DNA of 64,000 nucleotides from Epiperipatus broadwayi (GCA_028023455.1 JAQFVV010000567.1:188001-252000); one strand, 5' to 3'. Positions 1-12,883 are shown, numbered from the stretch's first letter. A program made the numbers and translations. Notes: generated by a model not told the origin, from the letters alone.

Positions 1-2
1 GA

Positions 3-67
3 ACCTACCCTAGCACCTCTCTGAGGAGTGCCAGAGTATGAAACCATGGTCAGAGATTTGGGTGGGT
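3..67 (+). ncRNA. Type I hammerhead ribozyme, copy 1
   Basis: All parts can be read directly. Core CTGAGGA is at 21-27, stem II GTGC/GTAT (28-31 with 36-39, two wobble pairs) has loop CAGA, and GAAA is at 40-43. Short stem III ACC-AT-GGT (43-50) leads to the cleavage nucleotide C51, giving GTC. Stem I has CTCT (17-20) pairing with AGAG (52-55), an internal loop, and ACCTACCC (3-10) pairing with GGGTGGGT (60-67). The internal loop in stem I is where type I hammerheads make their tertiary contact. All core residues match the consensus; the weakest part is the two G-T wobbles in stem II. Predicted cleavage is after position 51. Confidence 0.85.
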
Positions 68-421
68 CCTGACAGAGATATTTTAAATGCTTTCTATAGC
101 TAAGCATTTATCACAAAGCTTATTGAGGAATTGGCAATCCTTATTGTTTATAATTCACAAGCTTAAGAGTATAGGGTCATGGGATTTATGACTCTTATTT
201 TGACTATTTATAGTCTCTGCTTTAAGTCTTATGCAATGCTATATTGCTAAGACTACTAATATATGGTATGGCAGAAGATCTTTCAGCCCATATAGCTATT
301 GGAGTTGGATAGCTAGATTTGAAGACATGTAGGTGTCTGAAAATTTTAAATTTTCCACTGAATTGATAACTTTTAGTTAAATTCTTGGCTTTGGGTTAGT
401 ATTTTTAGATCTAGTGTCTGA

Positions 422-486
422 ACCTATCCTAGCACCTCTCTGAGGAGTACCAGAGCATGAAACAATGATCAGAGGTTTGGGTGGGT
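422..486 (+). ncRNA. Type I hammerhead ribozyme, copy 2 (partly degraded)
   Basis: This has the same architecture as the copy 419 bp upstream: core CTGAGGA at 440-446, stem II GTAC/GCAT with one mismatch, GAAA at 459-462, and ATC cleavage triplet ending at 470. Stem I CTCT/AGAG and ACCTATCC/GGGTGGGT are kept, with T-G wobbles. Stem III is damaged (ACA against GAT), so activity is probably reduced. Comparing the two copies suggests an ancestral stem II with a full GTGC pairing partner. Confidence 0.7.
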
Positions 487-640
487 CCTGACAGAGATAT
501 TTTAAATGCTTTCTATAGCTAAGCATTTATCACAAAGCTTGTTGAGGAATATTGACAATCCTCATTGTTTATAACTTACAAGCTTAAGAATATAGGAACA
601 TGTGATCTATGACTCTTATTTTGTCTAGTTATCTATTATT

Positions 641-3099
641 TCGTTCATTTCTATGTTTGACATTTATTGAAAGTTTAAATAAATTGGCAATCTAAGTAAA
701 TTTCAAACTAATAAAAACAAAAAAATGTTTAGATCAAAAATAATATCTTAATTACATATTTAAAATTAGTTTAATATTGGTTCAATATAAAGTTTAATAT
801 TAATATAAGAAAATAAAATAAAATATATTTATCTCTAAATAATTAATAACATTATGGCTTAAGTAATTTTGCAACATTGTGACCCTTAATAAAATTAACT
901 AAAACAAATTTGATAGCAGGTCAGATTAGTTACATTACATAGCTACATCAAAAAAAAATTATTGCTTACTAAAGAACTTTTAAAAATTGTTAAGAAATAT
1001 ATAAATTGCCATGTGCACATGTATATCATTTAGGTACACTGGTTTAATAAATTAATAGAGAAATTAATTTATACATTTTAATCCTACTATTACATATTTT
1101 ATAAGGAAAAGTTATTTTTTAATAAGTGAAAAACAATAAAATGATAAGTTATAAAAAAAGAAAGAAAAATAGTTTTGATGCATGAAAGAATTTTGATTTG
1201 CTTGGTTTACAAAATGTAAAACACTTTGAACTCTTTCTGATTTTTAAATGAATTTTAAATAAAAAATTTGTCAATTCCTAAAATAAATTTTGTGGCAAAT
1301 CTAAATATGCTATTTCAAATTATGTGCTAATAATAAAGATAAGTAAGTCCATGATCAATTTTTAAATGTTGGTAATGATTTTTTTCTTTCTTCCCATGGA
1401 TAACATTATTAATGAGAGGAAAAAGCTTTTTGTTTACTTAATTATATAAAATAACAATGTAATTTAGAAATAACTTAAAAAGTATTTATTTTTACATTCT
1501 GTGAAAGAAACGCAAAAAATGTTTTTCAAAAAATATGTTGTAAAAAAACAGATATCAAATATTGTAACTTGCTGGTGATAAATCTATTATTTTGAAAACT
1601 TTGTCAAGTCCAGTAATAGCTGTGAACAAGTGGGATATAAATAGGTAAAACAAGTATCTCAGGCAGCTTATTGTAGTCTATTCAAGAAATAATATTGCAG
1701 TGATCCCATGCAGAAAAAAGAAACTACTGGATAAAACAGTTTTCCACCATAGTTTGGATTGGATTGATTTACCATAGATTGCTGATGATAAAAATATTTT
1801 TCAATACTAAAATCCATAATAGTAACCATGACATTCACCAACAAAAAATTATCTACTATATGGGGATAGAAGATAACAATTATACCAGTCAAAACATTGG
1901 AATGATGTAATCAGATCCAGAGATTATTCTGAAGTTTTCAAAAACAGCCATTATCTGATTTAATCATGCCATGATAAAAGAAATGGACTATCATGTAAAA
2001 TCTGTCAAAACTACTGACTGATGATACCAATACAACTAAATACTCTATCTAACACTATTAGTGTACCAAGAAGATATCTATCATCTTTGGAGGAACAAGT
2101 GAGGACTCATTTAAAAATATATAAAAAGAATATTTGCAGAAAAGCATGGTTTCCAACTTTTTAACTTTTTAAAAAAAATTTTTACTTGATAAGATCTTAT
2201 CAGTATAAGTGTTCTAATGCCTTAAATTTAATTATTTCTTACTATTACTTAATTTAATATTTTGAATATCTAATAATAGTTGCAAGTATATAAGCAACTA
2301 TTTTATATATTTACTGTCAATAAATTATGTTTTTGACAGTCTATTTAGTTTGTGGTTGCTTATTGAACTACATCCAAACATTAACATCCAGTATCTATTA
2401 ATATCCAAAACTCTGAGAAATCATGCAATCTACTAAAGGAAATGCAGTGATGGCAGTAATAATTTATTAATGATGATAATCAGGAGTTAATAAGTTTCCA
2501 AAAATAATACATTCTACTTGGAAGATTTGGTGTCATAAAGTTTCATTTTTTTATTTATTGACACTAGAGATATAAATTAAAAATACTTTTGATAGGACTT
2601 ATACTTAGTTTAAACTTAAGTACTAAGTTATAAATAACTATCATTGTCACAGATGTTTGATTAATATTATATATATTTGAATCTAATCATTTTTATTTAA
2701 AGTATATTAACCAATTAATATAAATATTTATCTGAAGTCAAAATGTCCCATCACAAATGTGGATTTCATTGGTTTTCTCAAAATTATTATTACAATATAT
2801 ATAATAAACATGGACTAAAAAGTCAAAAATAATTATTCTATCACATATATTTATAGTTAGCTTGAAATAAAAGCATGGTTATCCAGAAATTAATTATAAT
2901 AAATGATTAAATTAATTAATTTCTCTATACCTTCTGCTTTTATTTCAAGTTAAATATAAAATTCCCAGTAATGTTCTAATCTATCATGTCAGCTGCTTGA
3001 TGGCATTGATACTAAGCAAAAACACATTGATATAACATTCGCAGGTCAGTCATTCTATACAACTACAATGTCCATAAAATTAAAAAAATAAATAGAACA
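641..3099. other. AT-rich stretch without recognisable gene
   Basis: Simple AT-rich DNA with many short A and T runs. The only sizeable ORF (74 codons on the minus strand near 1668-1892) has no recognisable domain and is in keeping with chance. No repeat or RNA gene could be supported by eye. Confidence 0.6.
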
Positions 3100-3680
3100 A
3101 AAATGTAAGCAGACTTTTTGGGACAGTAATTAATTAGAGACAGGCTTTATCTGTGTGTGTCAATAAAAAACTATGTTACTTTCCAATAGTAAATAATAGT
3201 ACATTGGAGACTTTTTTGGACAGTAATTCCAACAAACTTTTACAACAAAGGCTGACTTTGACCTTTTTGGGACAGTAATTAATTTGGACAGTAATTAATC
3301 AGAGATGGGCTTCTTTTTTTTTTGTTACTTTGCATATTTGAAAAGTTATGGTACTTTTTAAATACAAAATTAAATTATATTTTATCCCTTTTTGTGGACA
3401 ATAATTAATAAAACACTGTGTTTGGGGGGGAGGGAAGAAAATTAAATTATATTGCACTCTTTTTGTGTGTATCTATATAAAATTAGGTTACTTTTTTAAT
3501 AAAAAATAATAGTAAATATAGCAGATATTTATTTGGACACTAATTAATCAGAGACAGGCTTGTTTTTTTTGTTTGTTTATACATATCGGAAAAGTTACGG
3601 TAGTTTTTTAAGAAAAAAAAAATCACATTTTACTCTTTTTTGGATAGTAATTAATCAGACACTGCATTTTGGGTGGGGTG
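3100..3680 (+). repeat. Diffuse repeat built on GGACAGTAATTAAT
   Basis: The motif GGACAGTAATTAAT, often followed by CAGAGACAGGCTT-like sequence and a T-rich run, appears at about 3122, 3224, 3270, 3289, 3535 and 3643 with variable spacing. Between copies there are repeated GTTACTTT and AAATTAAATTATATT stretches. This looks like an old, decayed tandem array or several insertions of a small element. No coding capacity is seen. Confidence 0.55.
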
Positions 3681-6600
3681 AATTAAATTCGATTGCAATT
3701 TACCAAATAAAGTTATTAATAATTATAACAAACTATTAAAATGAAATCTAACTCCGGTTTCCTATCTGGACAATTTCTCACGATACATTACTTTCATCAT
3801 GATTTTCGAAATAGTGCTGTACCCCACCCTAAAATCTAATTTGTAACACTAACACAGTCCTGATGGAACAGTGACAACCCTGTTAAAAGTGTTAGAAGGT
3901 ACCAGTAGGTCAGTTCACATGAAACAAAAAAGGTCAACCTAAAAAGTTAAATTATTTAGACACGATGCAGTCAACATACTGTCACATGATACTGTAGTGA
4001 AAATATACAACCCAGCATTACAATAAAGTGCATAACACAACCAACTATGGCAGCTGATGAAGAGATTTTTCTGTGCTTTTAGCATAGAAAAAATCCACAG
4101 TGGTAGCCAGCAGCCGAGTAAACTAACTTTCTGTGTTTTATTGTAGAAATAAAGCTATCTGCTTGGCTGCAGCCATGCAAATGGCATATTTCTAACAATT
4201 TAGCTAGAAATAGAGCTATCAAGCAGCTGACACAATGTATCAGAACACAAACAAATTTTCAATTGTAGCTGAAGAAAAGAATTATTTTTTTGGTTTATTA
4301 ATCCATGGTAAATAAAAGTGTTTATTATAAAATATTTTTATTTGTATTTTTACTTTTTTTATATTGGGATATTTTTGTAAATATTTTTATTTAAAATAAT
4401 AATAATATTGCAGTCTAATATTTTAAAGGAAATTTATGACATAATTAGATTGATTAAAATATTTTGTTTACTAAGGAAACTTTTTTTAAAAAAAAATATT
4501 ATAATCAAGAGAAAATAAAATTTCATCCATTTTAAAGAAAAACAATTTTTACAATTAATTGAAAACAATATTCTTTTTATTTTTGTTTTAATTTATCATT
4601 AACATATTTTTAGGAAAGCTATTTTTTTAGAATAAAAGTATTTAAAAATATGTTGCCCTCGCATATGCATTACTAAAAATTTATTGAATTGAAATCAAAC
4701 ATATTCAAATTTTGATCCATCGATCCCTCTATAGTAAACAAACCTAGCAAACAACTTGAAATATTTCAATGTCATGTTGCATCACCATCAAATTTTAATA
4801 TATGTGTAAAATTGGAAGAAAATTCATTTAATAAAAATATGTTAAACTTAGATTTCAAAATTTATCAAAAACAGAGTCTCTAACTTAACTTATTTAAAGT
4901 TCAACTCCTTCCACTCTGTTTGAAAGATTCTAGTGACAACTTTTATCACCTTTGTTCTTTTTGTATTGAATTGTAATTTCTGTTATTCTCAAAAAATATT
5001 AAACTAAATATTTATTTGAATTTTATTCATCATGAATTTTAGTTGAGTTATAGTAAAAGAATAAAAATATGTTTAAAATTAAAATTTTTTATTATTATTA
5101 TTAAACTTAGAATTTTTTTGCCAGCATTTATAAAAGCAATTCTTGTTAGCCAGTTTTCCATAACTATGATTTTACCATTCATCTTCTTAAAACAAATATT
5201 TTCAAATAAAATCTAATTGTAATCATGTAATTTGGTTTAAATGAATATTTTACAAACATATTATGCAAATAAGTTTAAATATGTAAATAAATTACTGAAA
5301 ACTATTTTTTAAATAATAAATAATAAAATTCTTCTGAAATGCATGAAACCAAATAATCTAGCAATCAGTGATTCTGTCAGATTCTTTGCATTATGGTGCA
5401 ATGATATTTGTATGGCATCTATATGATATGACCATATGTTTTATGAAATAATAATTTTAATAATTTTTACACAAAAATGTGAACCAGCAACTAACATTAT
5501 AGATATGCCCAAAATAATAAAGAAAAGCTGAGACAATAGCAACACTAACATAACACACCAAAATGCTTTAAAATAAGTGATTTTGTAGTGACTGACATAA
5601 AACATGTTAAATAAAAATATTAAAATCTGTCTAAAATGATATCTATTAAGAAATATAGCTTTCTTACTTCCAAAAAATATGATAGTTCTGGCAGTTTAGA
5701 TCCCCGTTTTACTATTTATCATAACTGGTAATAATTTAAGATTTTTGTAATGCAGTTGTGGTGGTCCTACTTTTATTGATTTATTAATTTTGAAAAATTC
5801 TGAAGACATCAAAATATGGTTAGTTGGCTAACATGAATTGTTTTTATTTTGTTGGTTATGATACTAAAAACTATCACAAAGTATTTACTTTTTTCTGGTC
5901 TAGTTTCATGCAAAGTTTTGCAATAAAAATATATTTTTGCTTGTTTATTAAATATTTCTGATTATTTTTACACACTAATTGCTTGATAATTATTTAAGAC
6001 AAAAAGAACATACAAATAGTGTGATTTTTTTTAAATTTGTGTTTTATTTTTAAAAATAGAATTTTATAAACTTAGCTGTAGCATTAACAAAAAAAATTAC
6101 ATGTGTAGCATCATTATTTGTCATAACTTACATGGTGTTGAAATCTTTTCAAATATTGTAATAACTTTAAGACTGTCAGATTTTAAAACAGAATTTGGTA
6201 GATTTATTATAAACACACATTTGTTTGTTTAAATTTAAAGAATAATCTTAAAAGTTAATTTAATTTCTGAAAGACCTTACTTTCACAGTAATGTCTGACC
6301 ATTATATTATGAATTGTTTTTGTTTATATTTATAACTCATTTTTTCAATATTTGCAAAGCTCAAATATATTTTTAGAATAGTTTTTATTTATAAAATTAA
6401 ATTAAAGTAAATCAAGTCCAACTTATTGAATTTTAAAATAAATAAAGATTTTATACAGAAATAAAAAGTTGACCATTTTCAAAAACTTTCACCGAATATA
6501 ACCATAGAAAATATCAGAATTGAAACTAGTTAAAAATAATTTTAAACACAATTCAATACATCAGAAAGACCAGACAAAAGTTATTAATATAAAATAATAC

Positions 6601-7241
6601 ATATTCATAGATTAAATGAAGTAATATAATGTGTAATTAATAATAAATAAATCATTAGTAACTCTAAAATAATTTATTAGGTATATAAAAACTAATACAT
6701 TTTGACATTACAAAACAATAATGAGAAACATATAATAGAATGAAGCCTATATAAACTATACTAATTGTGAATAATTATTTCAAAATAATTATAACAATAT
6801 AATGCTTTCCTAAATATTTAGTCTAGTTAAGTTAACCCTTGATTTTGAAATTAAGTCTTAATATTATAGGAGATAAAAAGATTGTTAAAATGATTTACAA
6901 TCCATGTTTAATGCATATTTATAGAAATTAATCTGCATAATTATTTATTGTTACAATAATTTTTTGTAGTGATGGGTCATTGAAACTTAGGTCTATCACT
7001 ATTTTAGCATGCCTGTCTATACCTGATCTCTCATAAAAAGGTTTAGTAGGAGTAATGGTAGAATATTTTGCCTCTATTAAATGCCAAGAATTTTATTACA
7101 TATTACATCTTCATTTTTCTCACCATCCATACTTGGAACTTCTTCATGCAAAATAAATAAATTCACATTTTAAATCAAGAAATGAAAATTTATTTCAGGT
7201 AGGCATTTATCAGTAATGAATCATAAATATATGAAGGCTGT
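3681..7241. other. AT-rich stretch without recognisable gene
   Basis: Mostly AT-rich sequence. The part from about 3720 to 4260 is somewhat less AT-rich and could be an old unidentified repeat, but I see no ORF, terminal repeat or RNA structure that would identify it. Confidence 0.5.
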
Positions 7242-7424
7242 GTAGAAAAAAGCTTTTATAAAGTTCGTTTTTATTATTATTTAAACAGTATATGCATAGC
7301 CAACTTTCGACTATTATAAGTCATAGATATCTATGACAATGTAATAGTCAAAAGTCGGCTAAGCACATATTGTTTAAAAAAACAACAACAAATAAAAAAC
7401 AAACTTTATAAAAGCTTTTTTCTA
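7242..7424. mobile_element. Palindromic MITE-like hairpin
   Basis: A 183-bp inverted repeat whose ends read TAGAAAAAAGCTTTTATAAA and its complement. Arms continue through AACAGTATATGCATAGCC and meet at the perfect palindrome GTCATAGATATCTATGAC near 7319-7336. Arms differ at several positions, so the copy is not brand new. TA sits at both termini, which would fit a TA-target family such as Tc1/mariner, but the superfamily is not established. Confidence 0.65.
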
Positions 7425-7592
7425 TATGGTCTTCCTATGTGTATGATTACATTAATCAATGTTAAAGCTTATACTTTTATAACTATCAGTAATAAATTTT
7501 GATGCAGAATTTCTTGTAAATGCATTGTTATCTGACATTAATAGAACAGAAAATAGAATCTTACAGTATAAATTAGAAATCATATATATATA

Positions 7593-10060
7593 TATAACCA
7601 GACAAGGACATCCAACCTCTTTACATCGGTTGTAACTATTTCCTGATGAGCATATTGCAGGAAGGAACTATTGATTGGTGTTCCCCAATGCAGATATTAC
7701 CCCACCTACAACAATATTTCCTGCTCATCAGAGGATGTAGTGCCATAGAAACTGGAAGCATCTAGAAATTTATGTGTTTGGTTTCCCAAACGACACCCCT
7801 AAAGTTCCACCTCAGTAAAATGTTACTTACCATCATCTGGTTATGCTGACATATCTCAGGAGGGATGAGATTTTTGTGAACCAGTGCATAAATAGATGAA
7901 TGATGTAAATGAAATTGACAAATGATATTATTTATTTTTAAACAACAATTTTATTTAACAACAATGTGGATTAAAGTTCTTAAAGAAGAGGAAGGAAAAG
8001 ATTGCTAACAGTCTCTATAAGGGCTGTCTTCCTATCCATGTGCACATTATGGATGTTTTCTGATTGTTCCTCAGTGGGAATTGTCTTTCTATGTTCAAAG
8101 CTACCCCATCTGCACAGATACATATCCATGTGTATAGCAGTCATTAATTTACTTAGATATCTTGAAGTGTTTATTCTATCCAAGTATCTTGAAGTATTTA
8201 CTTTATCCATGTATTGAGGATTATGTGTTTTAATCCAGAAAATCCCAAAGAATTTTTTATTTTACATATCATATATGTGTGGATTTGAACCACTTATTTA
8301 TCATATCAATACAATTTGAAGTCATTATTGGGAAGAGATTTATTGTTACTTATCATATTCAGTGGGTTTGAACCACTTATTCACCATATCACTACATTTT
8401 GAAGTCATTATTTGAAAGAACATTATATTACTCTATTCAGGGTGGGTTTGAACCACTTATTCATCCTATCATTACATCTTGAAGTAATTATTTGAAAGAC
8501 ATTATATTATTATATTCAGTGTGGGCTTGAACCACTTATTCATCCTATCACTGCATTTTGAAGTCATTATTTGAAAGAAAATTATATTATTATATTTAGT
8601 GTTGGTTTGAACCACTTATTCATCGTATCATTACATCTTGAAGTCATTATTTGAAAGACATTATATTATTTATTATATTCAGTGTGGGCTTGAACCACTT
8701 ATTCCTCCTATCACTACATTTTGAAGTCATTATTGGAAAGAACATTATATTATTATATTTAGTGTTGGTTTGAACCACTTATTTATCCTATCATTATATT
8801 TTGTAGTCATCATTTGAAAGAACACTATAATTATTATATTCAGTGTGGGTTTGAACCACTTATTCATCCTATTACTTCATTTTGAAAACATTATTTGACA
8901 GACATTATATTATTTATTATATTCAGTGTGGGTTTGAACCACTTATTCATCCTATCATTACATCTTGAAGTCATTATTTGAAAGACATATTATCATGCTT
9001 TAATTCACATATACAAGCATTTCCTTAATTTATGTATGTGTGGTTCCACTAGCAATTCATTCTATCAAGTTTTTTTTTTATTTTTTTATAAAATCATGAT
9101 TGTTATTCAAAATAAATCATTTTGTTTTTTTATTATTTGAAATCATTTTAATAATCAATCAATCAATCCAGAAAATATTAATAAACATATCTTACAAAAT
9201 ATTTTTATTTCATCTATTATTCCATTGCATTCCATTTTTAAATATATTTTCCTTTTGTATTACTTACAATCAATTAATTTAAAAGCAACATTTTATTATA
9301 TCATATTTTAACTTGAGAAATACAATTTGTAAAATATTTTTACTTATCATAATAGGTTATAAAAGCTGTACAATTTTCCTACCTGAACATATATCTACTG
9401 GTTCCAGAGGCAATTCATTCTATCACTTTCCAATGAGGGGTTCTGAGAGCTTGACAAGCTTATTGGCAGTTCACAGGCCTTGATTTATTTTACTTCATAA
9501 CTGAACTGAGAGACAGAGAGAGAGAGAAAGAAAGCTTTTTTCAATTATTCAGACATTTGAAGATATAATATTTTAACCACTTGTTTCTTCATTTAATCTT
9601 TTATTAGTTATAAGTTTCTTCTCTAAATTGTTCACTATTCTCCAAGTCTTGTTGGGCTAGTATTCATATAATATGGATTTTTCTAATAACAGTCTTGATG
9701 CATTCTAACTGTAGGTCTGCTACAACAATCCCTTAAGCAATCTCAACATCCCTATTTATCTCTTTATGCTTTTGGCAGGAACAGATTCTAATAACTCTCA
9801 TCTAATGTTTTTTGGAAAAACAGCTACTGATTTTTAATCCCATGGCAGTCTTTTATTTTTTTATTAATCGTTAATTACAGCCTTCTTTTTGATAATCTGT
9901 AAACTTTAAACTTTTGCAAAATATTGCATTTTAACAGTACTTTTAATACTTTAAAATATTAATTTTTAAATTGCTGTCATCTCTTTATTTTTCCAATTCA
10001 ATTTTTATTTTTGACACTCTGTAAGCTTTTTTTTATATTTTATCTTGACAGTTTTAAATT
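7593..10060 (-). repeat. 3' LTR of retrotransposon A
   Basis: Direct repeat of 12911-15199, starting at AACCAGACAAGG and running to the shared TTTTAAATT near 10060. It contains a tandem array of about nine ~82-bp units (8270-9000), more than its partner. Near its start CTGATGAGCA (7643-7652) is inverted as TGCTCATCAG (7722-7731), giving a potential hairpin that is also present in the other LTR. The sequence after 10060 (a purine-rich GAAGGGGAGGAGGAGG) differs from the other copy, so the exact end is unclear. Confidence 0.75.
8270..9000. repeat. ~82-bp tandem repeats inside the LTR (left copy)
   Basis: About nine units, each carrying GGTTTGAACCACTTATTCA, then CCTATCA, TTTTGAAGTCATTATTTG, AAAGAACATTATATTA and TTATATTCAGTG. 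Units start near 8281, 8363, 8444, 8525, 8606, 8690, 8767, 8850 and 8930. The same array with about seven units is found in the right LTR. Confidence 0.85.
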
Positions 10061-11182
10061 GAAGGGGAGGAGGAGGAACTTCAAATTATATATGTGAAAC
10101 AACCTGATTATTTCATTACCCCCACTAAATTATTGGGATGAAATTGCCTGGAAATATGATTTCATTCCACACAATATTTTATTATTGTTTGGTCTTTACT
10201 TGCAGAGAGATAGGCTGATGAAAAAGTAAAATGAGACAGGAAAAGCGAGTTTGCAAACTGCAGTCTCCAATGTCAGGACAAAAAGATGACCAAGCATGGA
10301 TTACCAGCACACAAGCCCTATGATGTCATGAAAAAATACCTCATTTTTAAGCACACAGAAGTACTTAGACAGAGCATCCACAAGGAGTAGTATCCAGAAA
10401 AAATATCAGGCATTGAGCCAGCCCTGCTCATCTTTTGTGAGTCTTAGGGGCTATAGATGAGCTCTATTCATGAGACCAAGGCCTATTCATAAGGCCTACA
10501 TATACACTGCTGGACTATCCTGGGAGCTCAATATCTATGTCTAGACAGTGTCGAGCATATACTTCAGAGTATCATGAACACAATGCATCCAAACAGCCCT
10601 GCTACACCACCCACCTACCATAAACATGAAAAGTAGAAATTCATGCATCACTTCTGCCCTGCTCATATACCACTTCCATCAGCTAACTTATCTTCATTGT
10701 TTTGAGGTATAACTACATCCATGTTTGGAATACTAGGTATCATGATCAGTTTTCTGATTAAAATTTTTCATGGTTTGAGGTGATGGACTCCTATATTCTC
10801 TTGTCTTTGGTCATTTTTCAGGTCAGACATCATCATGGTTGCTTGTTTTTTTATCCACCCTTTTCTGCAGCTCATCACTATGTGATTTTTTTATGATATG
10901 GGTCTGATATGGGCTATGCATTTCAGCCATTGAATTTCTTCTGTGGTGGTGCTTCATTTCTTTGTTGATGATACCATGGTGGCATTTTATAATTGTTGTA
11001 ATGCTGTGGAGGTGATTTCCTCTTATAATGGATAGCACCTACTCTTGGCCCATCATCTCTCCTATAGGGTACTTTATTTGGCAGCTTGGATCATCCTTCT
11101 TTATTGTCGATGAGGTAACACAGTTGTCATATGCTGTTAACAATTTGGCTACCTGCTCATTGGACTGGCAGTCTGTCCCAAA

Positions 11183-11848
11183 TCACATTCTTTTGACATA
11201 TGTTGTGAAACTGTGGTGGGTCAGCCTGATGATTTGAGATTCTGGTAATGGGTCCACTGTCAGGACCCTTAATTTGGCCACTTGTTTTCTAAAGAAGAGT
11301 GTGTAAGGTTCACCAGGTAGGCATTTTATTTGGGATACCCTATACTTGATCCCCTCCTGACAGTCATCACTCCAGTAGCAGCTTATGAGTGCCTTTTTAA
11401 AATCTGTGAAATTGGTTGGTTGGCTAAACAATGAATCCCACCAGTCTTGACCAGCACCCTGCAAATGGCTGCAGACTATTGCAAGTTTTGCCTTGTCAGA
11501 CATTTTATTAATACTGAAGTACCATTCTAAGCTTTTTATGTATTCAATGGATGATTCATGAGGGCATCCTGAAAATCCTCCTTTCTTAAGAAATTGATTC
11601 AAGATTCTTGGTATATAATTATCCACTGTAATTCTTGGTTAATTTTTTCTACCATTTTCTTTTCAAATTTTGTTTGGGACTGCTGCTGTCCTTCCCCTTA
11701 CTGGCAATGCATAGCTACCTTCTACCTTCAGTTCTCTCACTTGGATGGTCAGACAGTCCATCTGCTCCTGCATGGATCATTGGATTTGTTCAATTTTCAT
11801 ATCCATGGCTTCACAAATTTGGGTCATCTTGACCTCTTTCTCTATTAG
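11183..11848 (-). pseudogene. Decayed Gag (capsid-like) of retrotransposon A
   Basis: The open stretch 11626-11183 encodes 147 residues resembling the retrotransposon Gag/capsid domain: an N-terminal FSGCPHES segment (about 19-26), KAKLAIVCSHLQG followed by AGQDWWDSLF at about 45-66, an FKKALISCYW helix near 75-84, and PLPESQIIRLTHHS near 126-139. The tryptophan pair in a DWW motif, followed by a helix with FKKAL, is typical of Ty3/gypsy Gag. The frame continues upstream to about 11848 with in-frame stops, encoding a coiled-coil-like segment (QMDCLTIQVRELKVEG). Gag packages element RNA in cytoplasmic particles; this copy cannot be fully translated. No zinc knuckle is recognisable downstream. 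Confidence 0.7.
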
Positions 11849-11949
11849 TGATCCTTTAACTTCATCGATGACCTCTTTTTTTATTTTCAATATTTGATCA
11901 TATATCTGCTTAATTATTTGCCCAAACTTTTCATTTTGATTTTCCATTG

Positions 11950-12430
11950 CTTCTATGATTTGTTTTTCTATTCTTTGGTTTGCTTTCTATTGCTTGTTTC
12001 TTATTTTCTTCTCTTTGTTCCTCTCTTTTTTGTTTATTTTCTTCTTGTTGTTTGATATCATCTTCTCTTTGTTCATCTCTTTTTTTGTTATCTTCTTTTC
12101 ATTGTTTGTTATTTTCTCCTCTTTGTTCATCTCTTTTTTGTTATCTTCTTCTCATTGTTTGTTATCTTCTTCTCTTTGGTCATTTCTTTTTGTTATCTTC
12201 TCTTTGTTTATTATCCTCTTCTCTTTGTTAATCTATTTTTTGTTATCTTCTCTTTGGTTAACTCTCTTTTGTTATCTTCTTGTTGTTTGTTATCATCTTC
12301 TCTTTGTCCATTTCATTTTTATCTTCTTCTCTTTGTTATCATTTTCTCTTTGTTCATCTCTTTTTTGTTCTTTGTTTATCTTTTATTGTTATCTTCTTTT
12401 ATCATTTCCATCAGCTAGAGTAGCATAGGA
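11950..12430 (-). pseudogene. Charged repeat region upstream of gag A
   Basis: On the minus strand this is a run of degenerate ~20-30-bp repeats of the type ACAAAGAGAAGAAGATAAC. They read as Lys/Glu/Asp/Asn-rich peptide in whichever frame is open, with scattered stops. It is the probable N-terminal coiled-coil part of the gag precursor, now frameshifted. The Phe/Leu/Ser-rich ORFs of up to 157 codons on the plus strand are its antisense shadow and have no coding meaning. Repeat expansion may explain the frame loss. Confidence 0.5.
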
Positions 12431-12883
12431 GCCTTCTTCATTTTCTGTGATTGTTGTTGATCTTCTGCTTTGGGATCATTATCTTCTCACTTTTGACCTT
12501 CATCAGGGAGATCCTCTTTACTTTCTGTGTTCACCATCTTTTTTCTTTTTGCTCTGATTATCATCTATTTAAACTACAATATATTTCTTTGCTATATTTA
12601 CTCTCTGAGAACTTTTTATTATTGACTTTCTTTTATTTTTTTATTTAATAAGCTTTTCTCTTTCACTCCACACCATGTTTCAGCTTCATCTTCTTTCTCA
12701 TGCCTGTATTGTTCTTATTCCCATTTACTTTACTGAGCTCTTTTGAATTGCTTTTCTTTTTATTGACTCATTTCATATCCCCATACCATATGTACTGTTC
12801 ACATCTACAGAATCATAATTGCATCTGCCTTTTACACTTCTTGTTCAACTGTTTTCTTTTTTACTTTGAAAAGCAAACTAACT

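Larger units (their letters stand above)
1..640 (+). repeat. Tandem 419-bp hammerhead-bearing repeat, two copies
   Basis: The first ~225 bases recur from position 420 with modest divergence, so the unit is 419 bp; the first copy begins at the window edge, so the array may extend further left. Each unit starts with a hammerhead ribozyme, followed by about 150 bases shared by both copies (a GACAGAGATATTTTAAATGC segment, then CACAAAGCTT and a TTGAGGAAT stretch). The part before the second ribozyme (about 285-419) is homologous to 26230-26350, which also precedes a hammerhead, so it belongs to the mobile family. No ORF is present. Cleavage of a tandem transcript at both ribozymes would release a 419-nt monomer, as known for animal retrozymes and hammerhead satellite DNAs; that this happens here is inference. 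Confidence 0.8.

Noticed and set aside
4034-4060. CTGATGA as a possible hammerhead core
   Set aside because: No GAAA at a suitable distance and no stem II.
7643-7652. CTGATGAG in LTR A as a possible hammerhead
   Set aside because: It is followed by GCATATTGCAGGAAGG rather than a stem II and GAAA; better explained as one arm of a hairpin with 7722-7731.
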